A stretch of DNA of 64,000 nucleotides, from assembly GCA_030686995.1 (NCBI GenBank), contig CM060685.1, positions 124,087,823 through 124,151,822 of the forward strand, read 5' to 3'. The notes beneath the pieces are model-generated. The model did not search any database. It was not told the origin of the DNA and saw only the letters and a list, made by a program, of their open reading frames with translations. Of the stretch, positions 23,579 through 36,591 are shown in pieces; position 1 is the stretch's first letter; each line of letters opens with the position of its first letter. A program made the position numbers and the translations under genes. Source of the stretch: Artemisia argyi (lineage: Eukaryota; Streptophyta; Magnoliopsida; Asterales; Asteraceae).

Positions 23579-23587
23579 GATAATAAA

Positions 23588-24774
23588 TACTAGTGTGTAG
23601 TGTCCTATTCAATACAGTAACCTAAAATATATTTATCTAAAGCTACTTTTTGCGTGGCTTTTCATCTTACCACATATATCCAAAGCTACATTTATATATC
23701 CAAAGCTACTTTTAGTCAAACTTCCTCAGTCCAACGTTAACATACATCATCTCGTCTTTTTCCTTCAAAGTCTTCAAATAGTATCATCAATCAAACACAA
23801 ACAAACAAGAAAAAAAAATTGCTGGATGTGAGTTGGTGGCCACGACGCCAGGCCCTACCAGCCCAGCCTTGGTGTGGGTTGTCGTGCCGAAGGCTATGGC
23901 TCAAGCCAACAGCCATTGTACCCGTGACTCTAACCCTCGCAAAACCTAGGTACCAATATTGCCAATAGTATACTCCGTATATAACAGGTTTGGATAGATA
24001 TTCTGTTACAACTTTATTTTAGATCTTATATTAGTGAATTTGATTACTCAAATTATGCAATTCTATTGATATTTTGAAACACAACCCAACTAAAAATATA
24101 ATAGGATACAAGAAATTAACAAAATTTACGGTGATGCATTGAACAGTGTAAGCGTTTGGTAACTATTTGTCGCTTATTGTTTCAGTTTTTTCATATACTA
24201 AGGCTTTTAAGATAAGGAAACAAGTATCTCTATATTGAAAGCGTAAGTAGAAGAGAAAATAAATAAAATAAAAATCAAGAAGTCATTTAGTTTCAAAGTG
24301 AGGCGTTAGGTAAGGGCCCGATTGTTAAAGTGGAACAGGGCCCCTAAAATCCATGGGACGGCCCCGGCTATAAGTCTATGCGGAGTGGTCATGACAGAAC
24401 CTCCATGACAGCCACCTCACGCGCGTCACCACAAAACGCAAGTCCATGGTCACGGTCATTTCGCTCTAGTTTGGTGAGTTGCTCATCATAGTGGAACGGC
24501 TGAAAAAGTGAGCCTCATTTGTCAAACTATCCGTTAGGCGAAAAAAAAAATACAACACTTCATTTTTCAAATATAAATATCCCAAAACTTCACCATTTAT
24601 ACACATCCTCTATATATTCTTACTTACATAACAAATATTTCATTCCTCATTATCCAAATGAATTCCGAAATGTTTTTGGTCATAACTCAGAAGAAGGACA
24701 AGAAATCTAAAGTCTAAACGTTAATTTTATTCGAAGAGCGGTATTGTGTATTAGGAATATACAACAAGCAAATC
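23588..24774. other. Intergenic DNA with a short GC-rich patch
   Basis: Mostly AT-rich. A GC-richer stretch at 23820-23950 and one at 24300-24490 stand out. The second may be the 5' part of the Harbinger element whose transposase follows, but I could not find its terminal repeat. Confidence 0.35.
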
Positions 24775-25683
24775 GGATGACGAGAAACCCCGTATATCGA
24801 GATCGTTATGGTGCTCATGACCATTTAATCGCCGCCTATTTTAGTGAGAACCCGTTTTAAGATGTATGTACATTCCGAAAGAGGTTCCGAATGAATCAAT
24901 CTCTTTTCAACTGGATAGATCGGGAGGTAACTATTCATTGTCCATTAATTCATTAGTGATAATGTCGACTGTACCGGGAAAGAAGGCATTTCCTCGTTGA
25001 TGAAGTGCATCGCCGCAACTCGTCAATTGGCATACGACACGGTTCCTGATGCTTTAGACGAATATCTTTAAATGAGCAAGAAAACTTCTCATCTATCTCT
25101 TGATTTTTTTTTTTTTTTAATTCTGTTATGGAAATTTTTGGACCAGAGTATTTGAGGAAACCCACTATGAATGGTGTTGTTAAGCTTTATCGGCATCACG
25201 AAGAGGTACACGGGTTTCCGAGGATGTTAGGAAGCCTTGACTGTATAGATTGGGAGTGGTTTGGTTGTTTGAACCATATAAAGGGTTATATGTTAGACGT
25301 GATCATGGTTTGAATCCATTCATTTTGTTGGAAGTTTTTGCTTCACAAGACTTATGGATATGGCATGCTTTCTTTGGTGTTTCTAAGTCCAACAATGACA
25401 TCAACGTTCTACAACAATCCCCTTTATTTAAAGATCTGAAACAAGGAAAAGTACTAGAGATTTCGTTTGTGGCTAATGGCGTCACATACCCATAGGGATA
25501 CTATCTTGTTGACGAGATATATCCAGAATTGGTGACACTCCTTAAGACGATTCCGGAGCCATCTATTGATGACCATAACCGAATAAGGTATAAGAGAATG
25601 CAAGAATCGTCAAGAAAAGATGTGGATTGAACGTTTGGTGTTCTGAAGAAAAAATGGGTGAGAGGATCTAGACACAAAGATTG
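24775..25683 (+). pseudogene. PIF/Harbinger transposase, broken
   Basis: Translations in shifting frames match plant Harbinger (HARBI1/ALP1-like) transposases. There is an N-terminal helical part with RYGAHDHLIAAYFSEN and FRKRFRMNQSLFNWI, then GPEYLRKPT. DDE-region motifs are LGSLDCIDWEW, DLWIWHAFFGVSKSNNDINV and YYLVDEIYPEL, which contain the three acidic positions. It then ends in FGVLKKKW. Stops occur at about 24856, 25068, 25493 and 25627, with a frameshift near 25260-25310. It runs directly into the terminal TGTTGG of a copia LTR at 25684, so the C-terminus is lost. Harbinger transposase normally cuts DNA with a Myb-like partner; none is seen here. Confidence 0.8.
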
Positions 25684-26177
25684 TGTTGGTGATACTTTGA
25701 GTATATATTAACTAGCACGCAGAATTTACTAGCTAATACTTAGAAGATTTTGTGTATGAATGTATGGAACAGTTGTATTGATAGAACAGTAAAGTATGAA
25801 CAAGAATTATTAACCACAATGCTTCAATATTATTAATGAATAATGCGATGATCTTTTCTTATCACTAGGGTTACAACCTTGAAGCTTTCACACAAGATAC
25901 GTATAGAAAACCTAACCTAGGACCTCCTTTTATAGCACAAGGAGTCCTATACAAGTAAACTACTTTGATACAATATTCGTATCAATCTAAATGTATAAGA
26001 ATATAAGATATACATACAATCTTTTCTATACTTATCACTAATCGTCTTTGTCTTCAACTCATAAGCAGTACAAACATCTTGTACTAGCAGTATTAAGTCA
26101 GTTAGTACTACTAGTGTTATCTTCAGCAGTTGAAACTTCTTCACTAGCAGTTTGTACTATTGGTTTAATTCCCAACA
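25684..26177 (-). repeat. 3' LTR of copia X
   Basis: 494 bp with matching termini TGTTGG and CCAACA. On the minus strand TATAAAAG (about 25933-25926) is a likely core promoter. It follows a degraded purine tract (TTAGGCGAGGAT). No partner LTR is in the window, so the borders rest on the terminal inverted repeat and on the break in Harbinger homology. Confidence 0.65.
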
Positions 26178-26287
26178 ATCCTCGCCTAAAGTTAAAATTT
26201 CTCTGCAAATCACTAAGTTTCTTAAATTAAACTCCATTCTTCTAATGTGGGGGGAATTTTTCCTTTCTCTTCTCTTCTTCTTTCATA

Positions 26288-26888
26288 CTAAGATTGCTCA
26301 ACAGTATCAACTTCATCAGTACCTTCAACAACAATACTAAAAGTACTTGTTTGTAAGTCAGCAATACCTTCCACTTGTATGCTAGTAGTTGCTTTTCCTA
26401 TGTCTTTAGGCTCAACAGTATTAAGTGTGGTACTTGGATGTGCTTCTTGAGTTTGTACGGCTACTTCTATTTGTGCTACCAACCTAGCAGTACCTTTTTG
26501 AGCACTTGTAGCAGTACCTTCTTCAACATCATTGGGCTAAGTCATTTGATTATCTCCTTCTTCAAAATCATCATTACCAACACCTGTTTCTTCAAAATCT
26601 AATTGCCTCCCCTGAATACTTGAAGATATCCTCCCCTGTTTGGAAGAATTTCTACCATCTTTGTCATCACCAGAATCATCAGAACTTGAACTGGTAGACT
26701 GAATAACTGCAATTCTCCTTGAAGCTTTCAATCTTTTGACCTGATCTTGAAGCTTTTTCACCTTGAGAACTAGCTTGGTGTAAATCCCTGCATATAATTT
26801 CTTTGTGGACTTGAGATCATCTTCCAGGGCTGCAACTTTAGTGGTCAAAGTGGTAAACATTTCCATCAATTCATGAAGTTTAGAACTA
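26288..26888 (-). pseudogene. Copia X accessory ORF, C-terminal part
   Basis: Minus-strand frame with a coiled-coil region (KLHELMEMFTTLTTKVAALE, then K/L heptads), a serine/aspartate-rich linker and SKQGR, followed by TAG at 26537-26539 and a further readable part ending at 26288. The frame is the direct continuation of 53910-52690 once the gypsy element and one copy of its 5-bp duplication are disregarded. This type of non-pol ORF after pol is common in long Asteraceae copia elements. Its role is unknown to me. Confidence 0.7.
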
Positions 26889-29764
26889 TGTAACACCCCG
26901 AAAATTTGATAAGCAGCGGAAGTCTAATCGGGGTCATTACAGTTTAGTACACAGTCATACTCATAGAAAACAATTCAAAAGATAGTCAATATCATTCCAT
27001 GAAAACTCAAATAGTCAGAGTTACAAACATTTTTCCAAAATGTTAATTGTTTCGCAAAAGAAATGATGAGTTTGTAAAGAATGATATAATTATTGAAATA
27101 AAAAGGGAGGTCCTGTGTGCCCTTTTGCCAGCTCCGTGCCACCATGCCTGCTAATTTCCTGAGATAAACATGCTTAAAAAGTCAACACAAAGGTTGAGTG
27201 AATCCATAGTAGTTTAAATAGTAATAGTGTGAACACAAGTCAAGCATTTGTAATAAACAAGCCAAGATAGACAGGTCTTGACTAAACTGGTGAAATATTG
27301 CTCCTAAGCCTCACGAAACGCAAGCCTTAACATTGATTTGACATATCATAAAGATAATAATCACCTACACCATGAGGGGTGTAGATAACAAAGGGGCCCT
27401 CGGTGATGGAAATGTACTCGGTTTCCATGTTACCTCGAATATAGCACACCTCCTGCCAAATAATCACTTTGACAGAGATGGGCTGCCGTTCCAATAGATC
27501 TATTAGCTATATTCGCGCTCACTCGCAAGTGATTAAGGTTCGTGATATGAGGGACTTGTAGTACGGGTGTCAACTTAGGCAATATCAGATAGTAATAGCA
27601 TATAGAAAAATACTTGTGTTCGATTTATAGCATGTATCTCCCCACGGGGTTTAGAAATAGTTGAAAATGTGGGACAATGAACTCACCTGACAGGTGGGTG
27701 TGAATCACAACGGTGCTCAAAAGTGATGGTGTACTGCTACGACTAGCAATGAAATTCCTCCGACTCGCGACCTATAAATATATAGTCATCGGTGTTTTAG
27801 ATTCGTTTCGTAATTGACATGTGATATGTCTCGTGTACGGTGATATCCGTTCGGGTGTCTTAATATATTCCAAAATAACTTCACGTAGTTATTTGTATCG
27901 TTGTTACGAACCGGTGTTCAATAAATATTAATTAGTTTGTGAAAATACTATCGTTAAAAATATTTATAATTAAATATTTTTAGTAAAGTTATATATTTAT
28001 TTTTAAGTTACCGAGTATATATACATATATATATATATATAAATCAAACTATACAAAACAATTAATTAATAAAATACCTTTGTCATATTTGACCCTTAAC
28101 TTTATTAAAGTTACACTTTTTACCCTTTGGTAAAAAATAATTACATTTTGGTCCTTGTTATGACTTTTATAATTTATTCCTCAAACTTTGGAAAAATTAT
28201 AGTTTCTACCCCTCATTCTTATTCAAAATCAACAGTTTTACAAAGTGGTCCGAAAGTTTGTGATTTTAACACTTTTAGTCCCTTAATGTGGGACTTTTGC
28301 AAAAATAGTCCAAAAATCTAGTTTTTGAAAAGTTAACTTTTATTTTTATAAAAGTTACCATTTTGTTCTTCTAAATTTATAAAATCAGTTTTTATAAATT
28401 TAATATTATTTTGAAAATCTCAATTTCCAAATCGAAAAATTTATAGGAAAATTGTGTTGGGCTCATTAGCCCGGTTTAAGGCCCAAAGTGGGTTTACTTG
28501 TCCAAAATTTGTACTCGACTAGGATTTGGTTTTGGCTTCGTTTACGTAGTATAAAATCGTGTAAGGTTTGCATGTTTCGTTGGTTTGATTATGTGTGAGC
28601 CAAAGAATTAGTGTGTCGCAAAATATGCATGTATTGTACGTGTGAAAACGAAATGGCGAGGCCTTTCCTCAAGGGTGTCGAAGTGTGTAAATAATATAGT
28701 TATAAGTGCAACGAATGTTTTTACTTAGAAAAATGGTGTGTGTCGTATGCTAAGTAAACGTGGTATGCATGAAACGAGTAAAAGTAGAAAATGAAAAGGG
28801 TGATGATTAACTTACAACACCAAGTATGGTGGTGAGGATGTTCGTGTAGTGTGAGCAAACGAGGTCAAGCAAACATGATACCCTCTCCCGTCTAGCGATC
28901 CCTTATCCACAGGAGTTACCCAACTCGTTCAACCCAAAACCTTGCTTGTACGCCTTGTGTTCTTCGACAATAACCAAAGAAAGAAAGGAATAGAGTGTTT
29001 TGTGATATGCAAACTTGGTGAAACTTTGAGTGTGTGAGAAATCTTGCATTAAATGTGGTTTATATAGGAGAGGCAAAAGTAGTTGTGTGTTTGATATTGT
29101 GAAACATGTTCCTTAGTTGTCATTCGAGAGTAGACAACCATGTCTCTTGGCTTTGCTCTAGTCATGTCGAGTTGGGGTAGAAGGAAGCAAAAGAGAGTTG
29201 ACCTTGGATTAGTTTAAGTTTAGCTAGGTTTAGTAGAGTAATAAACAATAGAGATTAGGGCTCATGTGGTATACATGTTGGGGGACATGAAACATACGAT
29301 CCATGGGGTATTAGTCGATCATGGTTACTAGGTGGTTAAAGCTTTTGTACATCGGGTTGACGGCTCATATTGGTGGCTCCTTTGTCGCAAGAAACAAAGT
29401 CAAAAGAGAGGTGGTTTATTTGTGTCGTGTGAGTAGGAAACAAGGAAAACAAAACATGTGAAATTTCAAGTTTGCAAAGAAACGTGGTTTTCATTTGAGT
29501 AGCATGCATCGCAGCAAATAAAACCAAAGCCAGTGGGCTTGTGCAAAAACTCGGCCCAAAAGAGAAATAAGAAAGAAGTGGTGTGATGGGCTTGTGGTTG
29601 TGTTCGGCCCAACAGTGGGGTAAAAAGAAAAGTAACTTTGGGCTAAGGGTGACGTCCGACCCAAAAATATAACAGGGTATCGGTGATTAGTATAATCGTG
29701 ACTTTAGTTTCGGTGTCGGTGTCGGTTCGTGAAAACCATAAAAATATAAACGGTGTCGTCATAC

Positions 29765-29832
<68 letters not shown>

Positions 29833-30153
29833 TGTGATAATAATTTGTAATAATTAATATATACATATCGTTATATATATATTAATAAATATCGGTGCCC
29901 AATTAGGGTGTCAGGTCGCAAGTGGGAGTTACCGGTGTTAACCTCATTGGGTGACATCCAAGAGTGACAATCGGGTGATATCAGGTGATAAAACATAATC
30001 GGGTGTCAAACAAACGGTGATAAAAAACAATCGGGTGTTAAACAAACGGTGTCTCATATAAAAATTTCAAATTAGCCCGCAAAAATGGCTTAGTTAAGAA
30101 TAGTGTCGAAAATTAGCATTAATAAATGACCTGGGATTTTACGGAGTATTACA
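26889..30153 (-). repeat. 3' LTR of the gypsy element
   Basis: 3265 bp, close to 1 percent different by eye from 49393-52689 apart from microsatellite length. It contains (AT)n tracts at about 28018-28041 and 29766-29829 and short imperfect tandem repeats of AATCGGGTGT with CAAACAAACGGTG near 29990-30055. ORFs in it (for example 28127-28321) recur in the other LTR and are not genes. Confidence 0.93.
29766..29829. repeat. (AT)n microsatellite in the 3' LTR
   Basis: About 30 AT units. The homologous site in the 5' LTR (about 52337-52366) is short and interrupted. Confidence 0.95.
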
Positions 30154-30164
30154 GTACCCACCCG

Positions 30165-31577
30165 TTAGATTCGATTCATCCCGGAATCCAAAGTTGAATC
30201 GGTGCTCGGGGTTGTCTCATCAAATAGTTGTGGGTATTTGGCACGCATTTGATCCTCGCGCTCCCAGGTGTACTTGGGTCCTCTCTTAGAGTTCCATTTG
30301 ACCTTAACAATGGAAATGCGACTATGCTTAAGTCGTTTGACCTCCCTATCCATAATCTCAACGGGTTCCTCAATAAAGTTCAACTTATCGTCGATTCTGA
30401 TCTCCTTCAACGGAATCACGAGTGTTTCATCCGATAAACACTTTTTCAAATTTGACACGTGGAAGGTGTTGTGTACTCTACTGAGTTCCTCAGGTAGTTC
30501 AAGTTTGTACGCCACGGGACCGATCCTTTCAATGATCTCGAAGGGTCCAACGTATCTTGGGTTTAACTTTCCACGTTTTCCAAACCTAATCATTCCTTTC
30601 CAAGGTGATACCTTAAGCATGACCTTGTCCCCAACTTGAAACTCTATTGGTTTCCTTCGCACATCGGCATAGCTCTTTTGCCGATCCCTAGCGGCTTGTA
30701 ATCGTTGCCTAATCTTCACTATTTTCTTAGTGGTTTCAAGAATCAACTCGGGACCTGAGAGTTGTACATCTCCAATCTCAGCCCAACAAACTGGTGATCT
30801 ACACTTTCTTCCATAAAGTGCTTCAAACGGTGCAGCCTTAATGCTAGCGTGATAACTGTTGTTATATGAGAATTCTGCTAACGGTAGGTGTTTATCCCAG
30901 CCTTTTCCAAAATCAATCACACATGCTCTAAGCATGTCTTCCAGGGTCTGTATAGTCCTTTCACTTTGACCATCAGTCTGTGGATGGTAAGCGGTACTCA
31001 TATCTAACTTAGTTCCCAAGGCTTTCTGTAAAGATCGCCAAAAGTTAGACGTGAAATGGCTATCTCGGTCGGAGATAATCGAAATCGGCACTCCATGCCG
31101 GGAAACTATCTCCTTTAGGTATAAACGTGCAAGAACGTCCATATCATCAGTCTCTTTGATTGGCAAGAAGTGCGCTGACTTCGTGAGACGATCGACAATA
31201 ACCCAAATAGTGTCCAACCCACTCGATGTCTTGGGTAATTTCGTAATGAAGTCCTTTGTAATCCTTTCCGATTTCCACATTGGTAGCTCGGGTTGAATCA
31301 AAAGACCGGATGGTTTTTGATGTTCAGCCTTTACTCTTGAGCAGGTCAAACACTTACCGACATACTCTGCAATGCCAGCTTTAATGTTTGGCCACCAATA
31401 CAACTTCTTTAGATCGTGATACATCTTGTCCGAACCGGGATGAATGGAATATTTAGACTTATGAGACTCATGCATGATGAGGTCTCGTATTCCTCCATAT
31501 AGTGGAATCCAACTTCTGTCCTTGAAACATAGCCTTCCATCTGGTTTCTTGACAAATCCATTCGTGCTTTCTGGCAT
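30165..31577 (-). pseudogene. Gypsy integrase with chromodomain (C-terminal part of pol)
   Basis: 470 codons open. An H2C2 zinc-binding region lies at about residues 37-79 ([12 protein letters not shown] to KCLTC). The integrase core has D109, D170 and E206 (spacing D-61-D-35-E), and [20 protein letters not shown] is diagnostic. [20 protein letters not shown] module follows. A chromodomain is at about 404-450 ([17 protein letters not shown] to [12 protein letters not shown]). Catalytic residues are kept, but the frame is separated from RNase H by a TAA at 31581-31583. The stop lies 11 bp before the 3' LTR, with CGGGTGGG as probable purine tract. Confidence 0.9.
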
Positions 31578-31580
31578 GCC

Positions 31581-32222
31581 TTAAATCTTCTCGTGCGGTC
31601 TATTCTCTTCCTTAAGGGCCTCAGCTTGAACTTCAAGAATTTGAGACAGAAGTGGTGATCTAATTGTCATACCCAATGATCTAACTCTGAGGGGTCTAAG
31701 TCGTTCCTTTCGACTCAAGGCATCTGCTACAACGTTTGCCTTCCCCGGGTGATAACGAATTTCACAATCATAGTCACTTAATAACTCTAGCCATCGACGT
31801 TGTCTCATGTTCAACTCCTTTTGATCTAAAATGTGCTGAAGACTCTTGTGATCGGTGAAAACCGTACACTTGGTTCCATATAGGTAGTGTCTCCAGATCT
31901 TAAGAGCGAATACTACCGCTCCCAATTCTAGATCATGAGTAGTGTAGTTCTCCTCGTGTGGTTTAAGTTGTCTAGAAGCGTAAGCGATTACTTTAAGCCT
32001 TTGCATCAATACGGCACCCAAACCTTGGATTGATGCGTCACAATATACCACGAAGTCCTCACTTCCTTCGGGTAGTGCTAATATCGGTGCTTCACAAAGC
32101 TTCTGCTTCAAAAACTGAAATGCCGATTCTTGTTCCTCTCCCCAGTCAAACTTCTTCTTCTTCTGTGTTAACTCAGTCAAAGGTTTAGCAATCCTTGAAA
32201 AACCTTCAATAATATCCGGCAA
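31581..32222 (-). pseudogene. Gypsy RT thumb and RNase H part of pol
   Basis: Reads [20 protein letters not shown], then RNase H with [35 protein letters not shown] and [10 protein letters not shown], ending in [15 protein letters not shown]. The frame is offset from the RT ORF; family alignments have about three to four more residues after GLAGYY, so I infer a deletion of about 11 bp at 32206-32215. A TAA at 31581-31583 separates it from the integrase in the same frame. Confidence 0.88.
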
Positions 32223-33905
32223 GACCTAAAAATTGGCGTATCTCAGTAGGACTCGTAGGTGACGCCCAATTTTTAACAGCTTCGATCTTGGCGGGATCAA
32301 CATGAATACCCTTACTGTCGATAACATGCCCAAGAAATTGTACCTTCTCAATCCAAAAATCACACTTTGAAAATTTGGCGTATAATTTCTCTTCTCTGAG
32401 CAGTGTTAGTATAGCCTTCAAGTGTTCTGCGTGCTCTTCCTTACTACATGAATAAATAAGGATATCATCGATGAATACAATCACAAACTTATCCAAATAG
32501 GGTTTGCACACTCGATTCATTAAGTCCATAAATACAGCGGGTGCTTTTGTTAGACCAAATGGCATTACTTGGAATTCGTAGTGACCGTATCTTGTCCTGA
32601 AAGCCGTCTTAGGGATGTCTTCTTCCCTAACTCTCAGTTGGTGATAACCCGATCTCAAATCAATCTTCGAGTAGACACTCGATCCTTGCAGTTGATCAAA
32701 CAAATCGTCAATCCTTGGCAACGGATATCGATTCTTCACAGTAAGTTTGTTCAACTCACGATAATCGATACACATCCTGAATGTTCCATCCTTCTTCTTT
32801 ACAAACAACACCGGGGCTCCCCACGGTGATGAACTTGGGCGAATAAATCCTTTATCTGACAATTCCTGCAATTGTCCAGATAACTCCTTCATTTCCAACG
32901 GTGCTAGCCTATAGGGTGCTCGTGCTACGGGTGCTGCTCCTGGCATCAAGTCAATTTGAAATTCTACTTGACGAGTCAGCGGAAGGCCAGGCAAGTCCTC
33001 AGGAAAAACTTCTGGAAAGTTCCCGACTACTGGCACATCCTTGAGTCGCTTCTCTTCCGACTTCTTCTCGGTGACTTGAGCCAAAAAGACTTGACATCCT
33101 CGTTCGATGTATTTCACAACCTTGACGCAAGAAACGATGCTCAGACGTGTCTTACTTCGCTCTCCGCGAATAATCAGGGTTTCGTTATTCAGGGGGATGT
33201 GAACGACCTTTTCGTCACAAATGATCTTAGCACGGTTCTCGGATAACCAATCCATTCCTACAATGACGTCGAAACTACCAAGTCTAATAGGCATAAGGTC
33301 AATGGAAAATGGGGTGTCTAGTAATCGTAGGGTGCAACCTCGGAGTATAGTGTTAGTACTCACTAGCTTTCCATCGGCTAGTTCAATCTCATATGTGGTG
33401 TCTAGTTTGGTCGGTGTAATATTAAGCAGGGGTGCAAGAGAAATAGATACGAAACTTTGATCGGCTCCGGAATCAAATAAAACTTTAACGAGGCGGTTGT
33501 TTAGAAAGAACGTACCCGTGACTACGTTCGGATCTTGCTGGACATTTCCATCTCCCAGCACGTATGCTCTCCCACGTGCATTGTTGTCCTTATTTGGGCA
33601 CTGACGCCTGTAGTGTCCTTTCTCTCCACAAGCATGGCATACTACAGCCACGGGTTGCAAGTTAGCTCCTGTAGCATTGCAATCTTGTGTCTTATGTCCA
33701 GTCCTTGAACATTTCCCACACTTAGCATAGCAGGGTCCAGTGTGATGCATCTTACACTTGTCACAGAATGGAAGAGGTCCAGCATACCTAGCATCCTTAA
33801 CTAGTGCGGCGACATAAGCTTTGACAGCTTCCTGTCGTCGGTTCTGTTGGTTGTGGTGGGTGTTCCTGTCATGGTGATAGTTACGGTTGGGGTTACGGTT
33901 GTTGC

Positions 33906-33943
<38 letters not shown>

Positions 33944-34701
33944 GCCTTCCGATCATCAAACTTCCTTTTGTGATCGTTGTTTCCCTGAGCAGAGTTACGC
34001 TTAATCTCCCGGTCTAGCAGTCTTTGGGCAATAGTCATTGCTTCTTCCAAAGATTGAGGCTTTGACGAGGTGACATTTCCCTCAATGCTCCTGGGTAATC
34101 CCTCAATGTACCTCTCCAACAACTTTTCCAAATCGGGAACCTTTGAAGGGCAAAGTGTGGCAAGTTCCTGAAATCTCCTATCATAAGCCCTGAGATCATT
34201 TCCTTTCACAACCAACGTGTGAAACTCATCTTCTAACTTCTTGATCTCGCCTCTAGGGCAGAACTTCTTCAGCATCTTCTCCTTAAAGTCAGCCCAGGTG
34301 ATCTGATAGGCCTCTTCCACACCTATCTTCTGAGCAGTTGCATTCCACCAAGACAACGCGTCTTCCAACAATGTTCCAGTAGCAAATGAGACTCTGCTTT
34401 CAGCAGCACAACCGCTCCTCACAAACACAGTCTCAGTTCGCTCAAACCATCGAGCAAGTTCTGTCACTCCTTCAGTCCCTTTTTAGTGAGATGGTGTAGA
34501 AGCTATGAAGTCCTTATAGGTACACTTTCGAGTCGCAGCAGACTCGCTTTCAGCAGTGGCTCGGTTGTTGCTACTAGTTCGTGCCATTGCAGCAGCCTGC
34601 TCTTCTAAAGCTGCAGCAACACTGTCGGCAACCAACTTTCTGATAGCAGCCTGGGTCATAGCGGGTGACGAAGTAGCAGTAGCGGTTTTCCTTGGGGCCA
34701 T
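32206..34701 (-). pseudogene. Gypsy gag, protease and reverse transcriptase
   Basis: Starts at ATG 34701 (MAPRKTATATSS); TAA at 34483-34485 interrupts the frame after 72 codons, then 753 codons are open. Gag core: LARWFERTE to [22 protein letters not shown]. An asparagine run is encoded by a triplet repeat (33899-33944). Two CCHC knuckles follow ([14 protein letters not shown] and [14 protein letters not shown]), then protease [12 protein letters not shown]. The reverse transcriptase has [49 protein letters not shown] and the FIDDIL catalytic pair. It ends by frameshift at GLAGYY. Chromovirus gag-pol, part of the element at 26889-52689. Confidence 0.9.
33899..33944. repeat. (GTT)n triplet repeat
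   Basis: About 15 GTT units on the plus strand, coding an asparagine run in gag on the minus strand. Confidence 0.95.
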
Positions 34702-35250
34702 AACTCTATAAAATCACAAGTGTATAAGTACAAATCCCAAACATCAATAACAAGAGAAATAATGTAACCAAACTTATAATAGTCGAGATCATCACAAAGT
34801 ACGTATCACAACCACACCATGAATACATACATCAACATAAACCATATCATTCATAAATAATCATCACGACATGTAACAACACACATGGAATTTATAATAT
34901 GAATCTCAATATGGGAGCATAATAAAATATCAGACAACTAGAACATCATAAATCAATATTAATACAGTACAATCATAACCAACATAAAGTTTTAATAATT
35001 TTGAATTCATTGTTACAAAACAATAAGATACAACATTATTAATGCCACAGGCGGCAAGTTAAGATGTCTCTGTAAGTAATGACATGTCATAGATCTATGA
35101 AGGTCCATGTGCGCCTCCTGATCTCCTCTCCAGCTCTTTGATGATCCTGATCATCTCCAACATCTCCAAATCTCTGGATCTCTCACGGGCCTGACTCTCC
35201 TCAATAGTGGCTGAAAGTGTGTGGATGGTAGAACTAGATGTGGCTAACTC
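34702..35250. other. Spacer between pre-gag ORF and gag
   Basis: AT-rich on 34702-35060. 35093-35250 reads on the minus strand as a degraded end of the pre-gag ORF (SQARERSRDLEMLEMI). No separate gene. Confidence 0.45.
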
Positions 35251-36591
35251 CTATATCTGATGCTCCAGCATCTCCTGCGTGATGACCGCAATCGCTCTCA
35301 AATCCTCTATCTCATGCCTCTGAACATCTAGTCGATGACCAAACTCAGTGATGGTAGCCTGTGCCTCCTCGATCTCTGTCCCCATCATCTCAAATACCAT
35401 CTGTAAAGTTGTCGTATGAACCACGAGGTTCTTGACCTCCTCCTGCATACCCTCAATCCTCTCCAAGGATATGTCCTCAATAATGCTCAACAGCTCATCA
35501 AGACGATCCTCATGTCTAACTAATCTAGCAGCCAAAAGAGGGATAGTATGGTGTATCGGCTCCCCAGTGACCGGTAACACCGCTAAAGAGCCATCTCCAA
35601 GCTCAGCAGCCCTAGGCGATCCCTCAACCAATCTCTATCTACGAATGTAATCCAACAAAAACGACCATCGGCGAGCATCAACCAATCTATGAATGCCGAG
35701 TGAGGTGGTGGTCTCAGTAGGAACAGGTGATGGTGATGGAATAGGTGACGTAATAGGTGATGGTATCGGTACGGTAGTAGTCTAAGAGTAGAAAACTGTA
35801 GGTGGTGGCATGGGTGGCAAAATCTCAGAGGTGTGGGGTGCAGTGTAAGTAGGAAGCATGTAAGGATGTGGCTCAGGTGGGAGTGATACGGGTGATGGTG
35901 GAGGTGCTGGTGATGCCACAGGTGTCAAATCTGGCATAGAAACAGGTGGTAGTACAGATGTGGGTGATGGTACAGGTGTAGGTACAGGTGGTGTAACAGT
36001 AGAAGCAGGAAAAATACATACTCGTTTCCGAGCCGTGCATATGCGGGTATAGTCTCCCTCATGATATCGAAACAACTCTCCGAAAGGCTCAGGCTCATAA
36101 GGCTCAAGAATCCTTACTCGCTTGCACCGACGAATCGGTGCAGGCGGGGATGGTGGTGGGATAGAAGCAGCAGTGTTAGAAGTATCGGAGTCAGAAGACT
36201 CGTCATCAGCATCTGAACCGGTGTGGTGACTAGCAGGTGGTGTAGGACGATCATCAGCCGCAAGAAACTGCTGAGACGTCAGGTACTGATCATAAAGGTA
36301 CTGCCCCTGTGTCATAGGTCCACAGACAGGACGAAAAAGAGGCTGAATAGCAAAAGAATCAATGGGTGTAGAAGCAACCTCACCCTCCTCAAAGGGCTCA
36401 GTATCAGCAAATGGGTCTCCAGATGGAACAGGAGATGGTATAGCAGGTGATACAGGTTGGGTGTCATGGTCAGAATCATGGGTGTCTCGGGTGTCATGGG
36501 TGTCATAGTCAGATAAGTCAATAGTAGGGTGGGTGGATGATGCCGGCACGACGTCGTCACTGTCGGAAAAAATAATAACCGGGGGCCACAT
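35251..36591 (-). pseudogene. Gypsy pre-gag ORF, acidic and proline-rich with coiled coil
   Basis: From ATG 36591 (MWPPVIIFSDSDD) one frame runs to 35251, with TAG codons at 35782-35784, 35635-35637 and 35251-35253. The N-terminal half is acidic and D/S/T-rich, the middle is strongly proline-rich (PTPVPSPTSVLPPV), and the C-terminal part is a leucine/glutamate coiled coil (RLDELLSIIEDISLERIEG). Asteraceae Tekay-type elements often carry such an ORF before gag; its function is not known to me. All three stops are TAG. Confidence 0.65.

Noticed and set aside
28127..28321. ORF repeated at 50697-50906
   Set aside because: It recurs only because both lie at the same place in the two LTRs of one element; length and C-terminus differ.
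29336..29527. ORF repeated at 51904-52095
   Set aside because: It is LTR sequence present twice; no protein family seen.
35432..35650. Plus-strand ORFs opposite the gypsy and copia genes (also 30268-30639, 62651-63450)
   Set aside because: They are shadows of well-identified proteins on the other strand.
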